Assembly: GCF_000147335.1 (NCBI RefSeq)
Contig: NC_014501.1
Coordinates: 3,922,001 to 3,986,000 of the forward strand
Source: Gloeothece verrucosa PCC 7822
Lineage (GTDB): Bacteria > Cyanobacteriota > Cyanobacteriia > Cyanobacteriales > Microcystaceae
Length of the DNA stretch: 64,000 nucleotides
Direction of reading: 5' to 3'
Below the pieces are notes generated by a model. That model ran no database searches. It was not told where the DNA came from and saw only the letters and a program-made list of their open reading frames with translations. The position numbers were made by a program, and so were the translations under genes. Below are positions 46,090 through 55,365 of this stretch, one piece after another (positions within the stretch are counted from its first letter, which is position 1; the number at the start of each line of letters is the position of its first letter).

Positions 46090-46557
46090 TTAGCCTTCCT
46101 GAGTCAAGATGCTGGGAGAAGACTGTTCTATCTCGACAAAAATTACCTTAGCTCCTTCTTCTAAAAGATCTTCTATATAGCCAGGTTTACTCGCTTGAGC
46201 CTCATTAGCACTATCAAAGGGACCGAAATAATAAAGACATTTTGGCTCGGCAGTGGAAATTTTTACCCACCAAGGTAGCTTAGATTGGGGTGCGGAACTC
46301 GTTCCGCACTCCTCTTGATGGTTTTGAACCTCTAGAGGTATAGGTGTAATATTGACAATTTTGCCGCCTAAGCGGGCAATTCTCTTGATCATAGGACTCA
46401 TTTGAGAGTAAGTAACTCTGAAAGACAACCTACTTCGACGATAAAGAGAACCTCTATTGGCGTTAGTTGGTTGACTGGATATGACAACCTCATAAATAAA
46501 TACTCGCTCCTGTGTACTGGGAGAATTGTTCTGGCTGGTTCGGTCTAAACTGTCCAT
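46090..46557 (-). CDS. CpcD-linker plus DUF1816 protein
   Basis: 155 aa. Residues 15-75 match the CpcD phycobilisome linker domain (FIYEVVISS...SRLSFRVTYSQMSPMIKRIARLGGKIVNITP). Residues 92-140 match DUF1816 (WWVKISTAEPKCLYYFGPFDSANEAQ). CpcD caps phycocyanin rods; fused CpcD-DUF1816 proteins are found in many cyanobacteria and probably bind phycobilisomes or related complexes. Between the domains lies an in-frame palindromic insertion (46290-46309). Confidence 0.85.
   Translation of the reverse strand: MDSLDRTSQNNSPSTQERVFIYEVVISSQPTNANRGSLYRRSRLSFRVTYSQMSPMIKRIARLGGKIVNITPIPLEVQNHQEECGTSSAPQSKLPWWVKISTAEPKCLYYFGPFDSANEAQASKPGYIEDLLEEGAKVIFVEIEQSSPSILTQEG
46290..46309. repeat. Palindromic repeat GTGCGGAAC-TC-GTTCCGCAC inside a CDS
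   Basis: A 20-bp near-perfect palindrome encoding part of CGTSSAPQ in the interdomain linker of the CpcD-DUF1816 gene. The same palindrome in reverse orientation occurs at 61611-61630 in an intergenic region. Confidence 0.85.
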
Positions 46558-47210
46558 AGTTGCTCAATAGTCGCTCAACCTTCTTTAACCTGACTGACGA
46601 AAACAGCAAATTTTTGCTGCCCCTGTTAAAAGATTACCAATAGTCGGGCTGAAAACCTCGCTTATTTATAGACCAATCCTTAAATTTACAATTACAGTCA
46701 TAAAACGCTATCTCCCGAGCGGACCATCTAGACCGTTAACGGCTGAATGAACGCCTCTTAACTAGCTCTGTAGAGCTTAGGTGCTAGTGTAACTTCTCTT
46801 GCTAGATGGGGGAAAAGCCGCTTAAAAAGTAAAAAAGGAAAAAGTTAAGGAACATTCGGCAACTTCCTCTCGATTGCCCCTTAACCTTTACCCTTACCCT
46901 TTAACTGGAAACTTGTTGACTTATTAATATAATACTATGTATTTGTTTTTTTGGCAATCCTTAATCTATCGTAACAAATTTAACTTTCTCTATAGATTAT
47001 AACATACTTTAGCCGGTAAGGATTTGAGCGATAGAGTTTAGTGGTCTTACGGATTGCTTTAAGGAGGTTTTTGCCTCGAATAACATAAGTGGATTCACTT
47101 TCACTCAAGAAATAAACTTTTCAAACTTTAGGGCTTCTTCGGAAGCCTGGGCATAGCTGAGAGGCTTACTATAACAGTATCAGAAGGAAATGAAATTCAA
47201 GGAGTTAACT
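46558..47210. other. 650-bp gene-free region
   Basis: Between the divergent CpcD-linker gene and the small secreted peptide gene. No tRNA, no credible ORF and no known riboswitch pattern were recognised. It contains several short inverted runs and would be the place to look for a small RNA. The A/T-rich right part probably contains the promoter for the 47.2-49.8 kb genes. Confidence 0.3.
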
Positions 47211-47411
47211 ATGCCAGCTATTAAATTGACCGCTATCGCAACCAGTATTATTTTAGCATTTAGCTTCAGTTCTGTGTCTTTTGCCAAAGAAACTAAAATT
47301 AATAATGACGGAGTAGCCACTCCTATTATACAAAAAAATACAAAAACTTCAACTACCCCTCACAAACCCCTCCCCGCCGCAGGCAAGTGTCCCAGCTTTC
47401 CAAATTGTTAA
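47211..47411 (+). CDS. Small secreted peptide with Cys-tailed C-terminus
   Basis: 66 aa from the ATG at 47211, chosen because AAGGAG ends 6 bases upstream; an ATG at 47190 is weaker. Signal peptide residues 1-25 (SVSFA cleavage), then about 41 residues, polar and Thr/Lys/Pro-rich, ending GKCPSFPNC with two cysteines five residues apart. Such a tail could form a small disulfide loop. It lies 128 bp upstream of the TPS exoprotein gene in the same direction. Not recognised. Confidence 0.62.
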   Translation: MPAIKLTAIATSIILAFSFSSVSFAKETKINNDGVATPIIQKNTKTSTTPHKPLPAAGKCPSFPNC

Positions 47412-47539
47412 ATCCATTGAAATTCACTGGTAAGATGAGGATAGGAGCTAAAGTTAGATCAGTTCCCACCAAGCAAAAATTTTAAGTATCGGTTCCTCCT
47501 ATCCTATTGCCCAGAGTGAGAAGCTCAGACCAGTAAGTA

Positions 47540-49843
47540 ATGAAACTGAATTATTTTTTGAGTACGGCAATTGCTACAAAACTCATAGTCTTATGGCTAT
47601 TGGCTCCCTCAGCCTCAAGTCAAATTGTCCCCGATAGCACTGTCCCCACAGAAGTTCAACGGGTGGGCAATGAATATAAGATCACTGGAGGCGGAACGGC
47701 AGGCAATAATCTTTTCCATAGCTTCCGGGAATTTTCGATTCCCGCAGGGATCACAGCCGTTTTTGAGCAGGGGGCAAATATCAAAAATATTTTTACTCGG
47801 GTCACGGGTAGCTCCCTATCTAACATCGAGGGAACTCTGCGGGCTAATGGGATCAATAATTTTTTCTTCATCAATCCCAATGGAATTATCTTTGGGCCCA
47901 ATGCTCAACTCGATGTGTCGGGTTCCTTTGTGGCTAGTACCGCCAGTAGTATTAAATTTGCTGATGGTACTCAATTTAGCAGCACTAACCCCTCTAGCTC
48001 ACCAGTTTTAACCGTCAGTGTTCCCCTTGGTTTACAATTTGCGGATAATCCAGGTCCGATCATCAATCGCTCTGTCAGTCAAGTTAAAAACCCTAACCCT
48101 CAACTGAGTCCTACTACCGTCGGGCTTCAAATCAAAGCGGGTAATACTTTTGCTTTAGTGGGGGGTGATATAAAGCTAGAAGGAGGTTATGTCACGGCTA
48201 CAGGAGGACGAGTTGAACTCGGGAGTGTGGGAAATAACAGTTTTGTTGCTCTGACTCCGATTAACCAAGGGTGGCAATTGGGTTATGAAGGCGTGACAAA
48301 CTTTCAAGACATTGCCCTATCGAATACAAGCACGGTGGATGCTAGTGGTGCAGGAGGAACTGGTGAAGTTAGAGGCAGAAATATTACCCTAACGGGAAGT
48401 TCGCAAATTAATGTAAATGCGATAGGAACAGAATCGGCTGGAAGCTTAACTGTTAATGCTTCTGAAGCGATAGAACTGAGCGGAAGACCAACACTCTCAC
48501 GCCCGAGTGGTTTTTTCGCGGCAGTGCTTACTAGTACCCAGGGGAATGGGGGTAATGTAATCATTAATACACCTCGCTTAACCCTTCAAGAAGGAGCCGC
48601 CATTGGTTTAGCGACCACTGGTCAAGGGCGAGGAGGGCAGTTGACGATTAATGCCCAGTTAGTAGAAATTGTGGGAGCAACGGCCAGAGACAATAGTCTA
48701 TTGACGACTTCTACAGGTGGCCCAGCCGATGCCGGTTCCATCACCATTAACACAGAACGCTTGGTTGTGGCTGATGGAGGAGCAATCGTCGCTATTACAG
48801 CCAGTACAGGAAAGGGCGGGATTATTAATATTAATGCTTCTCAATCTGTAGAAGTGACTGGCTCAAGACCACTCCCCGTAAGAGGAGTTATCACACCCAG
48901 TCAGATCTCCACTACATCGGGTTATGAGATATTCAATTTCTCCGGAAGCGGAACCGCCGGCAATCTCAACATTAATACCGGCCAGTTAATCGTCTCTGAT
49001 GGGGGTCGAATTTCTGCGGGCAGTTTCCGAGGAGGAGAGGCCGGCAATTTAACCATTAATGCCCGTTCGATTTCCCTCAATAACGGTAAAATTTTAGCTG
49101 AAAGTACGGCAGGCTCCGGCGGCAATATTTTTATCAACGCTTCGAATTTATTAATCCTGCGAAATAATAGCCTCATTTCCGCCACAGCCGGTACGGCTCA
49201 AGCCGGGGGCAATGGAGGCAATATTACCATTACTGCGCCCTTTATTTTTGCAGTTCCCAATCAAAACAGTGATATTAGTGCTAATGCTTTTAGCGGCACT
49301 GGGGGTAAAGTCACCATTACTGAAACCGGTCTTTTTGGCATAGAATTCCGCGCTCGTTCTACGCCTTTAAGCGATATTACAGCGAGTTCACAGTTAGGAA
49401 AACCGGGCAATGTCATTTTTAACCGTCCCGAAGTAGACCCTCAAACCGGTATTGTTACCCTTCCATCTCAAATCGTCGATAGTGAAAAAGTCGTCGCCCA
49501 AAGTTGCGGCAGTGGCGGCACTTTAGCGAGGGGAGAATTTGTCATTAAGGGCAGAGGAGGATTTCCCACTGATCCCTACGAAATTCCTGAATTGAATACA
49601 GGAATAGCTGATGTGGGGGTTATTTCCAGTTCTTCGCCATCTCCTGTATCCCGTGAGGATGCCCCTAAACAGACTTCAAAGGTTAATGCTGCCCCTGAAT
49701 CGATTATTGAAGCCCAAGGTTGGATGAGAGATAGTGAAGGTAATGTTATTTTAACGGCTATTGGCTCTCAGGTAACCCCAAGCTCTTCGGGACTCAATTC
49801 CACTCAGTGTCAAGGGGAAAAGGCCTTAGACCATAAGCTTTAG
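47540..49843 (+). CDS. Two-partner-secretion (TPS) filamentous hemagglutinin-like exoprotein
   Basis: 767 aa. Signal peptide 1-27, then a TPS domain (about 28-270) with NEYKITGGG, NNLFHSF and the signature FFINPNGIIFGPNA. Beyond it are about 20 beta-helix rungs (GGNVIINTPRLTL, GSITINTERLVV). The C-terminus has a conserved block with Cys656 (AQSCGSGG), GRGGFPTDP and EAQGWMRDSEGNVILTA, then Cys757. These are the only cysteines. TPS proteins cross the outer membrane through a TpsB/FhaC pore; none is encoded here. The stop lies one base from the stop of the CHASE2 gene, convergent. Confidence 0.9.
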   Translation: MKLNYFLSTAIATKLIVLWLLAPSASSQIVPDSTVPTEVQRVGNEYKITGGGTAGNNLFHSFREFSIPAGITAVFEQGANIKNIFTRVTGSSLSNIEGTLRANGINNFFFINPNGIIFGPNAQLDVSGSFVASTASSIKFADGTQFSSTNPSSSPVLTVSVPLGLQFADNPGPIINRSVSQVKNPNPQLSPTTVGLQIKAGNTFALVGGDIKLEGGYVTATGGRVELGSVGNNSFVALTPINQGWQLGYEGVTNFQDIALSNTSTVDASGAGGTGEVRGRNITLTGSSQINVNAIGTESAGSLTVNASEAIELSGRPTLSRPSGFFAAVLTSTQGNGGNVIINTPRLTLQEGAAIGLATTGQGRGGQLTINAQLVEIVGATARDNSLLTTSTGGPADAGSITINTERLVVADGGAIVAITASTGKGGIININASQSVEVTGSRPLPVRGVITPSQISTTSGYEIFNFSGSGTAGNLNINTGQLIVSDGGRISAGSFRGGEAGNLTINARSISLNNGKILAESTAGSGGNIFINASNLLILRNNSLISATAGTAQAGGNGGNITITAPFIFAVPNQNSDISANAFSGTGGKVTITETGLFGIEFRARSTPLSDITASSQLGKPGNVIFNRPEVDPQTGIVTLPSQIVDSEKVVAQSCGSGGTLARGEFVIKGRGGFPTDPYEIPELNTGIADVGVISSSSPSPVSREDAPKQTSKVNAAPESIIEAQGWMRDSEGNVILTAIGSQVTPSSSGLNSTQCQGEKALDHKL

Positions 49844-49844
49844 T

Positions 49845-51596
49845 TTATTTTAAAACAACACCATTACGCCCTTTTTCTTTAGCCTCATAAAGCGCACTAT
49901 CAGCAGTAGCAATTAAAATCCCTGAACTACTGACTGTGTCAGGTATCAAGGTGGCTACCCCACAACTGAGGGTGACAATATGACTGACTCGTGATTTACT
50001 ATGAGGGATTTGTAAACTTCGCACCTGAGAACAAATTCTTTGCCCAATTTTATAAGCGGTTTCTCCATCGGTTGAGGGCAAAACAATAATAAATTCTTCT
50101 CCGCCATATCGGGCAACAAAATCTGTAGAACGAACTGCTTTAGCCAAGGTTTGAGCCACTTGTTGTAAACAGCGATCACCCGCTTGATGTCCATATTGAT
50201 CGTTATAAAATTTAAAATAATCAATGTCACATAAAATAACGGATAACGGTTGTTGAGCCGCTTTAAGGCGCTCCCATACTTGTTCGTAATATTGATCAAA
50301 ATGACGACGGTTAGCAATTTGAGTCAACCCATCTAAACAGGCTATGCGCTTTAGTTCATAATTTTTATAACTGGGAAGTGCTAATGCTGATAAGGTTAAA
50401 GCGATAAAGGGAGTAAAAACCGGAATCCACCAGCCTTGCACAAAGGCTAAATAACTAATACCCACTAAAATGCCGCTAGGAAGAATAATACTAACAATTA
50501 ATAAATTCCCTAACAAGGCCACATTAAAATTTAAAGACTTTTGCTCAAAAAATAACCAACTTATTGAAGCGCCCACCAATCCCCAAAAGATCACCCAGAG
50601 AGTCTCTAAAGGTTCAGCAACCACCCGAATTAAAGGGCGACCCTCTAAAGCCGCATCCAGCAGTTGATTGGCCATATTAGCATGAATAAAAACGCCAGCC
50701 ATTATTATAGGATTATTGCCGAATAGATCTTTATTATTATAAGGCGTATAAAATTTATCATTGAGGCTTTCTGCTTTTGAGCCGATCAAAACAATACGAT
50801 TTTTGGCCCAGTCACGAGGCAGTTTACCTTCCAGGACATCGGTGAAAGAAACTGTGGGAAATTTATCTTCTCCACCTCGATAATTTAATAAAATTTGATA
50901 GCCTCCATTATCAGCATTAACATAGCCTCCATCATCAGAACGAAAAGGGGTGATTTGGGTTTTTCCCAACTGGATTATAGAGGAAGAGTTATCTGCTTTT
51001 ACTGTTTCGGGAAAAATATTGTCTTGAGCGAGATAAATTAAAGCTAATTCTGTTGCTATGCCCAATTGAATATCGCCATTTTCCCGTTCAATAGATAATA
51101 AAGCCCGACGGACTTTTCCATCAGGATCTACAACAATATTAGAGATGGCTACTCGGTCAGCCGGCATACTATGAGGAGGATTGACCGACTTAGCGGTGAA
51201 TTGATCTGTGGCTTTTTCTATTCCGATTAAATTGTTCGTTTCTCTAAAAACTTTGCTCAATTCTTCAGTTCCAGGTTCTACCGGCATATCTCGATAGATA
51301 TCTAATCCAATCACTCTAGGCTGTTGTTTTTTAATAATCTCAATTGCTTGAGCTAATTGATGATCAGGAATGGGAAAATTATAGTTATGTAGGTCGGGTT
51401 CATCAATGGTAACAATTACAATTCTCGAACTGCTGCTTTCTTCGGGTCGCCTACTGATAAAATAATCAAAAGCTCTCATTTCTCCCATCTGAAATAAACC
51501 GGCGACACTTCCCGCGATAGTTAAAGCCACCATAGGCGGCACTGTAATCACTATCCCTCGCCATTGTTCGAGCGTTTTTTTAATGGTTGACCACAT
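49845..51596 (-). CDS. CHASE2-diguanylate cyclase (GGDEF)
   Basis: About 583 aa from the ATG at 51594-51596, which has AGAGGAA upstream. An N-terminal membrane segment (about 15-33) leads into the extracytoplasmic CHASE2 sensor (35-310: FDYFISRRPEESSSSRIVIVTIDEPDLHNYNFP, RALLSIERENGD, GGYQILLNYRGGEDKFP). Three membrane helices follow (about 330-405). The GGDEF domain has the active GGEEF loop and an RxxD inhibitory site (RSTD) five residues before it, so it should make c-di-GMP with product feedback. It lies downstream of DUF928 in the same direction. Confidence 0.93.
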   Translation of the reverse strand: MWSTIKKTLEQWRGIVITVPPMVALTIAGSVAGLFQMGEMRAFDYFISRRPEESSSSRIVIVTIDEPDLHNYNFPIPDHQLAQAIEIIKKQQPRVIGLDIYRDMPVEPGTEELSKVFRETNNLIGIEKATDQFTAKSVNPPHSMPADRVAISNIVVDPDGKVRRALLSIERENGDIQLGIATELALIYLAQDNIFPETVKADNSSSIIQLGKTQITPFRSDDGGYVNADNGGYQILLNYRGGEDKFPTVSFTDVLEGKLPRDWAKNRIVLIGSKAESLNDKFYTPYNNKDLFGNNPIIMAGVFIHANMANQLLDAALEGRPLIRVVAEPLETLWVIFWGLVGASISWLFFEQKSLNFNVALLGNLLIVSIILPSGILVGISYLAFVQGWWIPVFTPFIALTLSALALPSYKNYELKRIACLDGLTQIANRRHFDQYYEQVWERLKAAQQPLSVILCDIDYFKFYNDQYGHQAGDRCLQQVAQTLAKAVRSTDFVARYGGEEFIIVLPSTDGETAYKIGQRICSQVRSLQIPHSKSRVSHIVTLSCGVATLIPDTVSSSGILIATADSALYEAKEKGRNGVVLK

Positions 51597-51696
51597 GGTA
51601 GTTCCTCTTGGTGAGTTGACCCGCGAGGTGTAGTTTAAATTGGCTTTTCTGAGGTTTTCAAACTTCAACTTCTACCACCTCAAATCTGATCACAAT

Positions 51697-52464
51697 TTAA
51701 TGAACTAAGGGTTGCTTAGCAAGCATATTTAGACCTACCGTTGCTGAGTTTAATAAGTCTTGCCAAACCATCATTAATTCTGAATTATTGGGGTCAGCTT
51801 CACGGAGTTTTGCTAAAGTATTGATAGCATCGTACCAAAGACCGAATTCTCCGTATAAGGCGGCTTGTTCTAAAGGTTTTGCTTGTTTTAATTGTTCTGT
51901 CAAAGTTGAACTCAAAGCAACTCTTTCAATGGTCCCTGCTACTGAAGGATTATCCGGTCTAAGTTTATTATTACACATCATCACAAAAGACCATTTATAG
52001 GTTTTCCCTATTTGTAAGTCGAAAGCATCTGCGGGCAATTTCAGCCTAATAATTCCCGCTTTTTTAGGAAGGGGGAAAAAGGTCTGATAATGTTGTTGTT
52101 TATTAGAGGAAGATGAAGTCTCTTCTGTGATGCTAAAAAAGGCTACTTCAGTTGATGTCGCGGGTAAATAAACTAAAACTGTTGGATGATCTTGTAATGT
52201 TAATGCTTGTTGATTAGCTGGAATAACAGCCGTTAAAAAAGGCCCTATTTGTTGAGCATCTTCTGGACATTTTTCGTCACGTCTTGAAGCTCCTCCTACA
52301 GAGGTTCTCGGTTTAGCACTTTCAGGAGGTTTAAAGACAATTTTAGGATTTTTGTTAATGGGTGCATTTTCTTTAGCTAAAAGCAATCCTGAATAGATTA
52401 TTGTTACTGACTCTACCAAGATTAATAATAATATTAATTGTTTATTAAAATTTTTAAACGTCAT
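51697..52464 (-). CDS. DUF928 secreted protein
   Basis: 255 aa with an N-terminal signal peptide (1-30). APINKNPKIVFKPPESAKPRTSVGGASRR is the DUF928 opening, followed by LTAVIPANQQALTLQDHPTVLVYLPA, a beta-sandwich-like central region and a C-terminal helical part (EQAALYGEFGLWYDAINTLAKLREADPNN), like a short TPR. Two cysteines occur in the mature chain (EKCPED and MMCNNK). Role unknown; DUF928 genes recur beside CHAT-TPR and TPS/TpsB genes in cyanobacteria. It is 256 bp after the CHAT gene and about 100 bp before the CHASE2 cyclase. Confidence 0.85.
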   Translation of the reverse strand: MTFKNFNKQLILLLILVESVTIIYSGLLLAKENAPINKNPKIVFKPPESAKPRTSVGGASRRDEKCPEDAQQIGPFLTAVIPANQQALTLQDHPTVLVYLPATSTEVAFFSITEETSSSSNKQQHYQTFFPLPKKAGIIRLKLPADAFDLQIGKTYKWSFVMMCNNKLRPDNPSVAGTIERVALSSTLTEQLKQAKPLEQAALYGEFGLWYDAINTLAKLREADPNNSELMMVWQDLLNSATVGLNMLAKQPLVH

Positions 52465-52720
52465 TTTACCAAAAAATTAGTTATTTTGCCATATTATAGC
52501 CAATTTTCATGAGGTAAACAAGATAGAGAATTTACTGAGGTTAGTAAAAATCATCAGTAAAACTACCCAAAAATTCTGTAAAAATACGGAGTGAATATGC
52601 TTAAGCTGATGTGCATTTAAACTGAGTATTATGATGCTACAAAACAGACCCTAAAACCTTTTTCCCACACCCCACACCCCACCTTCACTAATAGTTTATG
52701 ACACAGGTGCAAGACCTCAA

Positions 52721-55336
52721 TTAAAGCCAATTACCCACTAAGACAAAAGGTGCCCAATAGAAAGGATGCTCAAATTGAGGAGAATTAATCAAGTTTAACT
52801 GAGCTAGACGTAAAGCCGCCGCCTTGCTAGTTTGACGGTTTTGCTCAGAGAGTGAGCGATAAAATTCTGTCATTAATTGTGCGGTAGATTCATCTCTAAC
52901 GGACCATAAGGTAGCGACGGTACTGCGGGCCCCGGAACGCACCGCCATACCAGCTAACCCCAGAGTAGCGCGTTTATCTCCGCTTGCAGTTTGACAGGCA
53001 CTGAGAACTAATAACTCAATGGGAATCGGGTTTTGTTGTTGGCGAATTCGCAGGAGGTTTTGTAAGTCTTTGACTTTAATGGGATCTTGCCAAGCTAAAA
53101 TGAAAGTCTCTTCAGGATCAGAACTAAATTGGCCATGAGTCGCTAAATGAATAATCGGGAAAGGAGTTTGCTCTAATTGTTTCGTGAAGCGGCTGCGAGT
53201 AAAATCTTGATTAAGTAATTTAGTGGCGATAATTTCTCGAGAGATATCCGCCAATTCTGTTTCGACGGCTGGCAGGGCAGAAAAGCCTTCATTTTTTTCA
53301 CTAACTCCGGCTAAAATAGCTTTAATATTTTTAGTGCTTAAAGCTTGAGGGTCGAGAAGTTGTAAGCCGGGAGTCAAAGCAATTTTATACTTTTCTATGA
53401 GATAGTTTTGCCCATCATAAAGCGCAGACATGGGTAAATTGCGTAAAAAACCATCGAGAACAAAAACCAGGGTTTCTACCTTGGCGGCGGTCAATTTTTC
53501 TTGAGCCGGATGAATCAACCAATTGTATACTTGTTGAGATAATTGTAAACGAATTTGATTAGAATAAGCGGGATTAAACGATTGAAATAATAAGTCTAAA
53601 GTATTTTCGATTTCCTCTTGAGAAATCCGAGTCTCATAGTAGCTTAGAGGTTGTCCTGGTAAAGATAAAATAACGGCTAAACGATCTTTTAAAATGATGG
53701 CATAAATAACAGCCGCCGTTTGATCGATTTGATCAATTTGTTTAGGTTGGGCTGTAATACAAGCTTCCCGAAAGAAATTTTCTAATTCGGCTAATTGGAG
53801 AGATTCAAGGACTTGACGAGCTTGCTGAAGATGAGGTTGACTAATGGGAGTTGAGGGGGTTAAAGGAGTTAATAATAATCGGATTAAATCTCGATAGACA
53901 GGTTCTACACTTTCTCGAAAAGAAAACTGCACATCAGGATTGATCGCCACTAAATCCTTGCGTAAGCTTTGGAGGGTGTCAACCGCCGCCGTATTAGCCG
54001 CGATCGCTTGGGGGTAATTTCCTTGCGCTTCTAGTAATCTGGCCAGTTGCCATTGCCACTGATAAATGATATCGTCTGCATTGATGGCGAGTGCGAGTTG
54101 TCTGGCTTGTTCAGTTAAGTCTTGAGCTTCTCTCCATTGTTGTTTAAGTTCATATAGTCTCCCTAATGTACCTAAAGCATAAGCCTGGGACCTTAGATCA
54201 AAGAGGGTTTTTGCCGCTTGAACCGAGGAAGCGAGTAACGAAGCTAACTGGCGAGAGCGTGTATCGGTGAGCAAGGGGGAAGCTTCCATCAGATTAGAAG
54301 CAAAATTGACAATTGCATAGATACTACGACGACTCGGGGTTAGAGTAGGCACTCGAGACTCAATTTGAGATAAAACGATAGTCGCGTTTTCCCATTGTTG
54401 CAGTTTGATCAATAAACTGAGTTGATTAATTTGAGCTTCTAGTTGTAGGAGAGTGTCAGGGGCCATATCAGCCGCTTGTTGATAATACTTTAAAGCTTGT
54501 GAATGTTTATCCTCTAAGCGCATGATATTACCCAGACTTAAGAGAGTAGTAGACTGACTATTTTTATCGGCTAATTTTTGACTAATGGCTAAACTTTCTT
54601 GGAGAATTTCTTGAGCGTTTTTGAGGTCCCCGATGCTGGATAAAGCCACGCCGAGACTTTGTAACCCGCTTGCTTTCAGGGAAGAATCGGGTTGAGATTG
54701 TAAAGTTTGAGCGACTCGAGTTAAGATTTGTTGGGAGCGTCGATAGAGTCCTAATTGCTGTAAGGCTTGAGCTTGGTTAATTTGTGTTCCTATGCGTCCC
54801 TCTTGGTCCCCGAGTTGAGTATATAAGGATTCTGCTTCTTGCCAGGTAGCGAGCGCGTTTTCCGTTTCGCCTTGAGCTAATTGAAGACTACCTAGGGTGT
54901 TTAAAACCGGAGCGCGAATGGAGATTGTTTCTTGTGTAGATCGATTTTTGAGCAGTTCTAGGCTTTGATTAATGGCTGTTTGAGCATTGTTCCATTGTCC
55001 GGTAGCTTGGTAAGCTAGGGATAGATAATTTAAACTTAAGGCTTGACGGAGAGGATCGCCTTGCTGTTGATAGGTTTCGGCGGCTTGTTTCCAGATTTCA
55101 ATAGCTTGATTAAATTGTCCGTCTCTATAGAATTGTCTGCCCTCTTCGAGGAGGTGTTGTGCTATGGGGATAACCGGCGGTTGACCCACTGCGCTATGTA
55201 TGCCAGTCACGAGGAAGAGAGTTAGGACTGCTACCCATAAATATTGACTTTTTTTAAAGTTTATGATATAAGCAAAACATCTTTTTGCCCGCATCATCAA
55301 AAATTGAGCCGTATTTTTGATCAATAATAGGCGCAT
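52721..55336 (-). CDS. Secreted TPR-CHAT domain protein
   Basis: 871 aa. An unusually long N-terminal basic region ends in a signal/anchor segment at about 34-48. TPR units fill about 60-460 (GRQFYRDGQFNQAIEIWKQAAETYQQQGD; LSNYLSLAYQATGQW-type). The CHAT domain occupies 560-871 with the dyad His734 (IIHLATHG) and Cys781 (LLVLSACQTA). The protein is likely in the periplasm. It starts 29 bp after the TPS2 gene, so both are probably one transcript. Unlike the 16.6-kb CHAT, its TPRs are diverged and carry no recent repeat expansion. Confidence 0.92.
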   Translation of the reverse strand: MRLLLIKNTAQFLMMRAKRCFAYIINFKKSQYLWVAVLTLFLVTGIHSAVGQPPVIPIAQHLLEEGRQFYRDGQFNQAIEIWKQAAETYQQQGDPLRQALSLNYLSLAYQATGQWNNAQTAINQSLELLKNRSTQETISIRAPVLNTLGSLQLAQGETENALATWQEAESLYTQLGDQEGRIGTQINQAQALQQLGLYRRSQQILTRVAQTLQSQPDSSLKASGLQSLGVALSSIGDLKNAQEILQESLAISQKLADKNSQSTTLLSLGNIMRLEDKHSQALKYYQQAADMAPDTLLQLEAQINQLSLLIKLQQWENATIVLSQIESRVPTLTPSRRSIYAIVNFASNLMEASPLLTDTRSRQLASLLASSVQAAKTLFDLRSQAYALGTLGRLYELKQQWREAQDLTEQARQLALAINADDIIYQWQWQLARLLEAQGNYPQAIAANTAAVDTLQSLRKDLVAINPDVQFSFRESVEPVYRDLIRLLLTPLTPSTPISQPHLQQARQVLESLQLAELENFFREACITAQPKQIDQIDQTAAVIYAIILKDRLAVILSLPGQPLSYYETRISQEEIENTLDLLFQSFNPAYSNQIRLQLSQQVYNWLIHPAQEKLTAAKVETLVFVLDGFLRNLPMSALYDGQNYLIEKYKIALTPGLQLLDPQALSTKNIKAILAGVSEKNEGFSALPAVETELADISREIIATKLLNQDFTRSRFTKQLEQTPFPIIHLATHGQFSSDPEETFILAWQDPIKVKDLQNLLRIRQQQNPIPIELLVLSACQTASGDKRATLGLAGMAVRSGARSTVATLWSVRDESTAQLMTEFYRSLSEQNRQTSKAAALRLAQLNLINSPQFEHPFYWAPFVLVGNWL

Positions 55337-55365
55337 AAAGCTTGTTACCCTCTCGATTAATTTTT

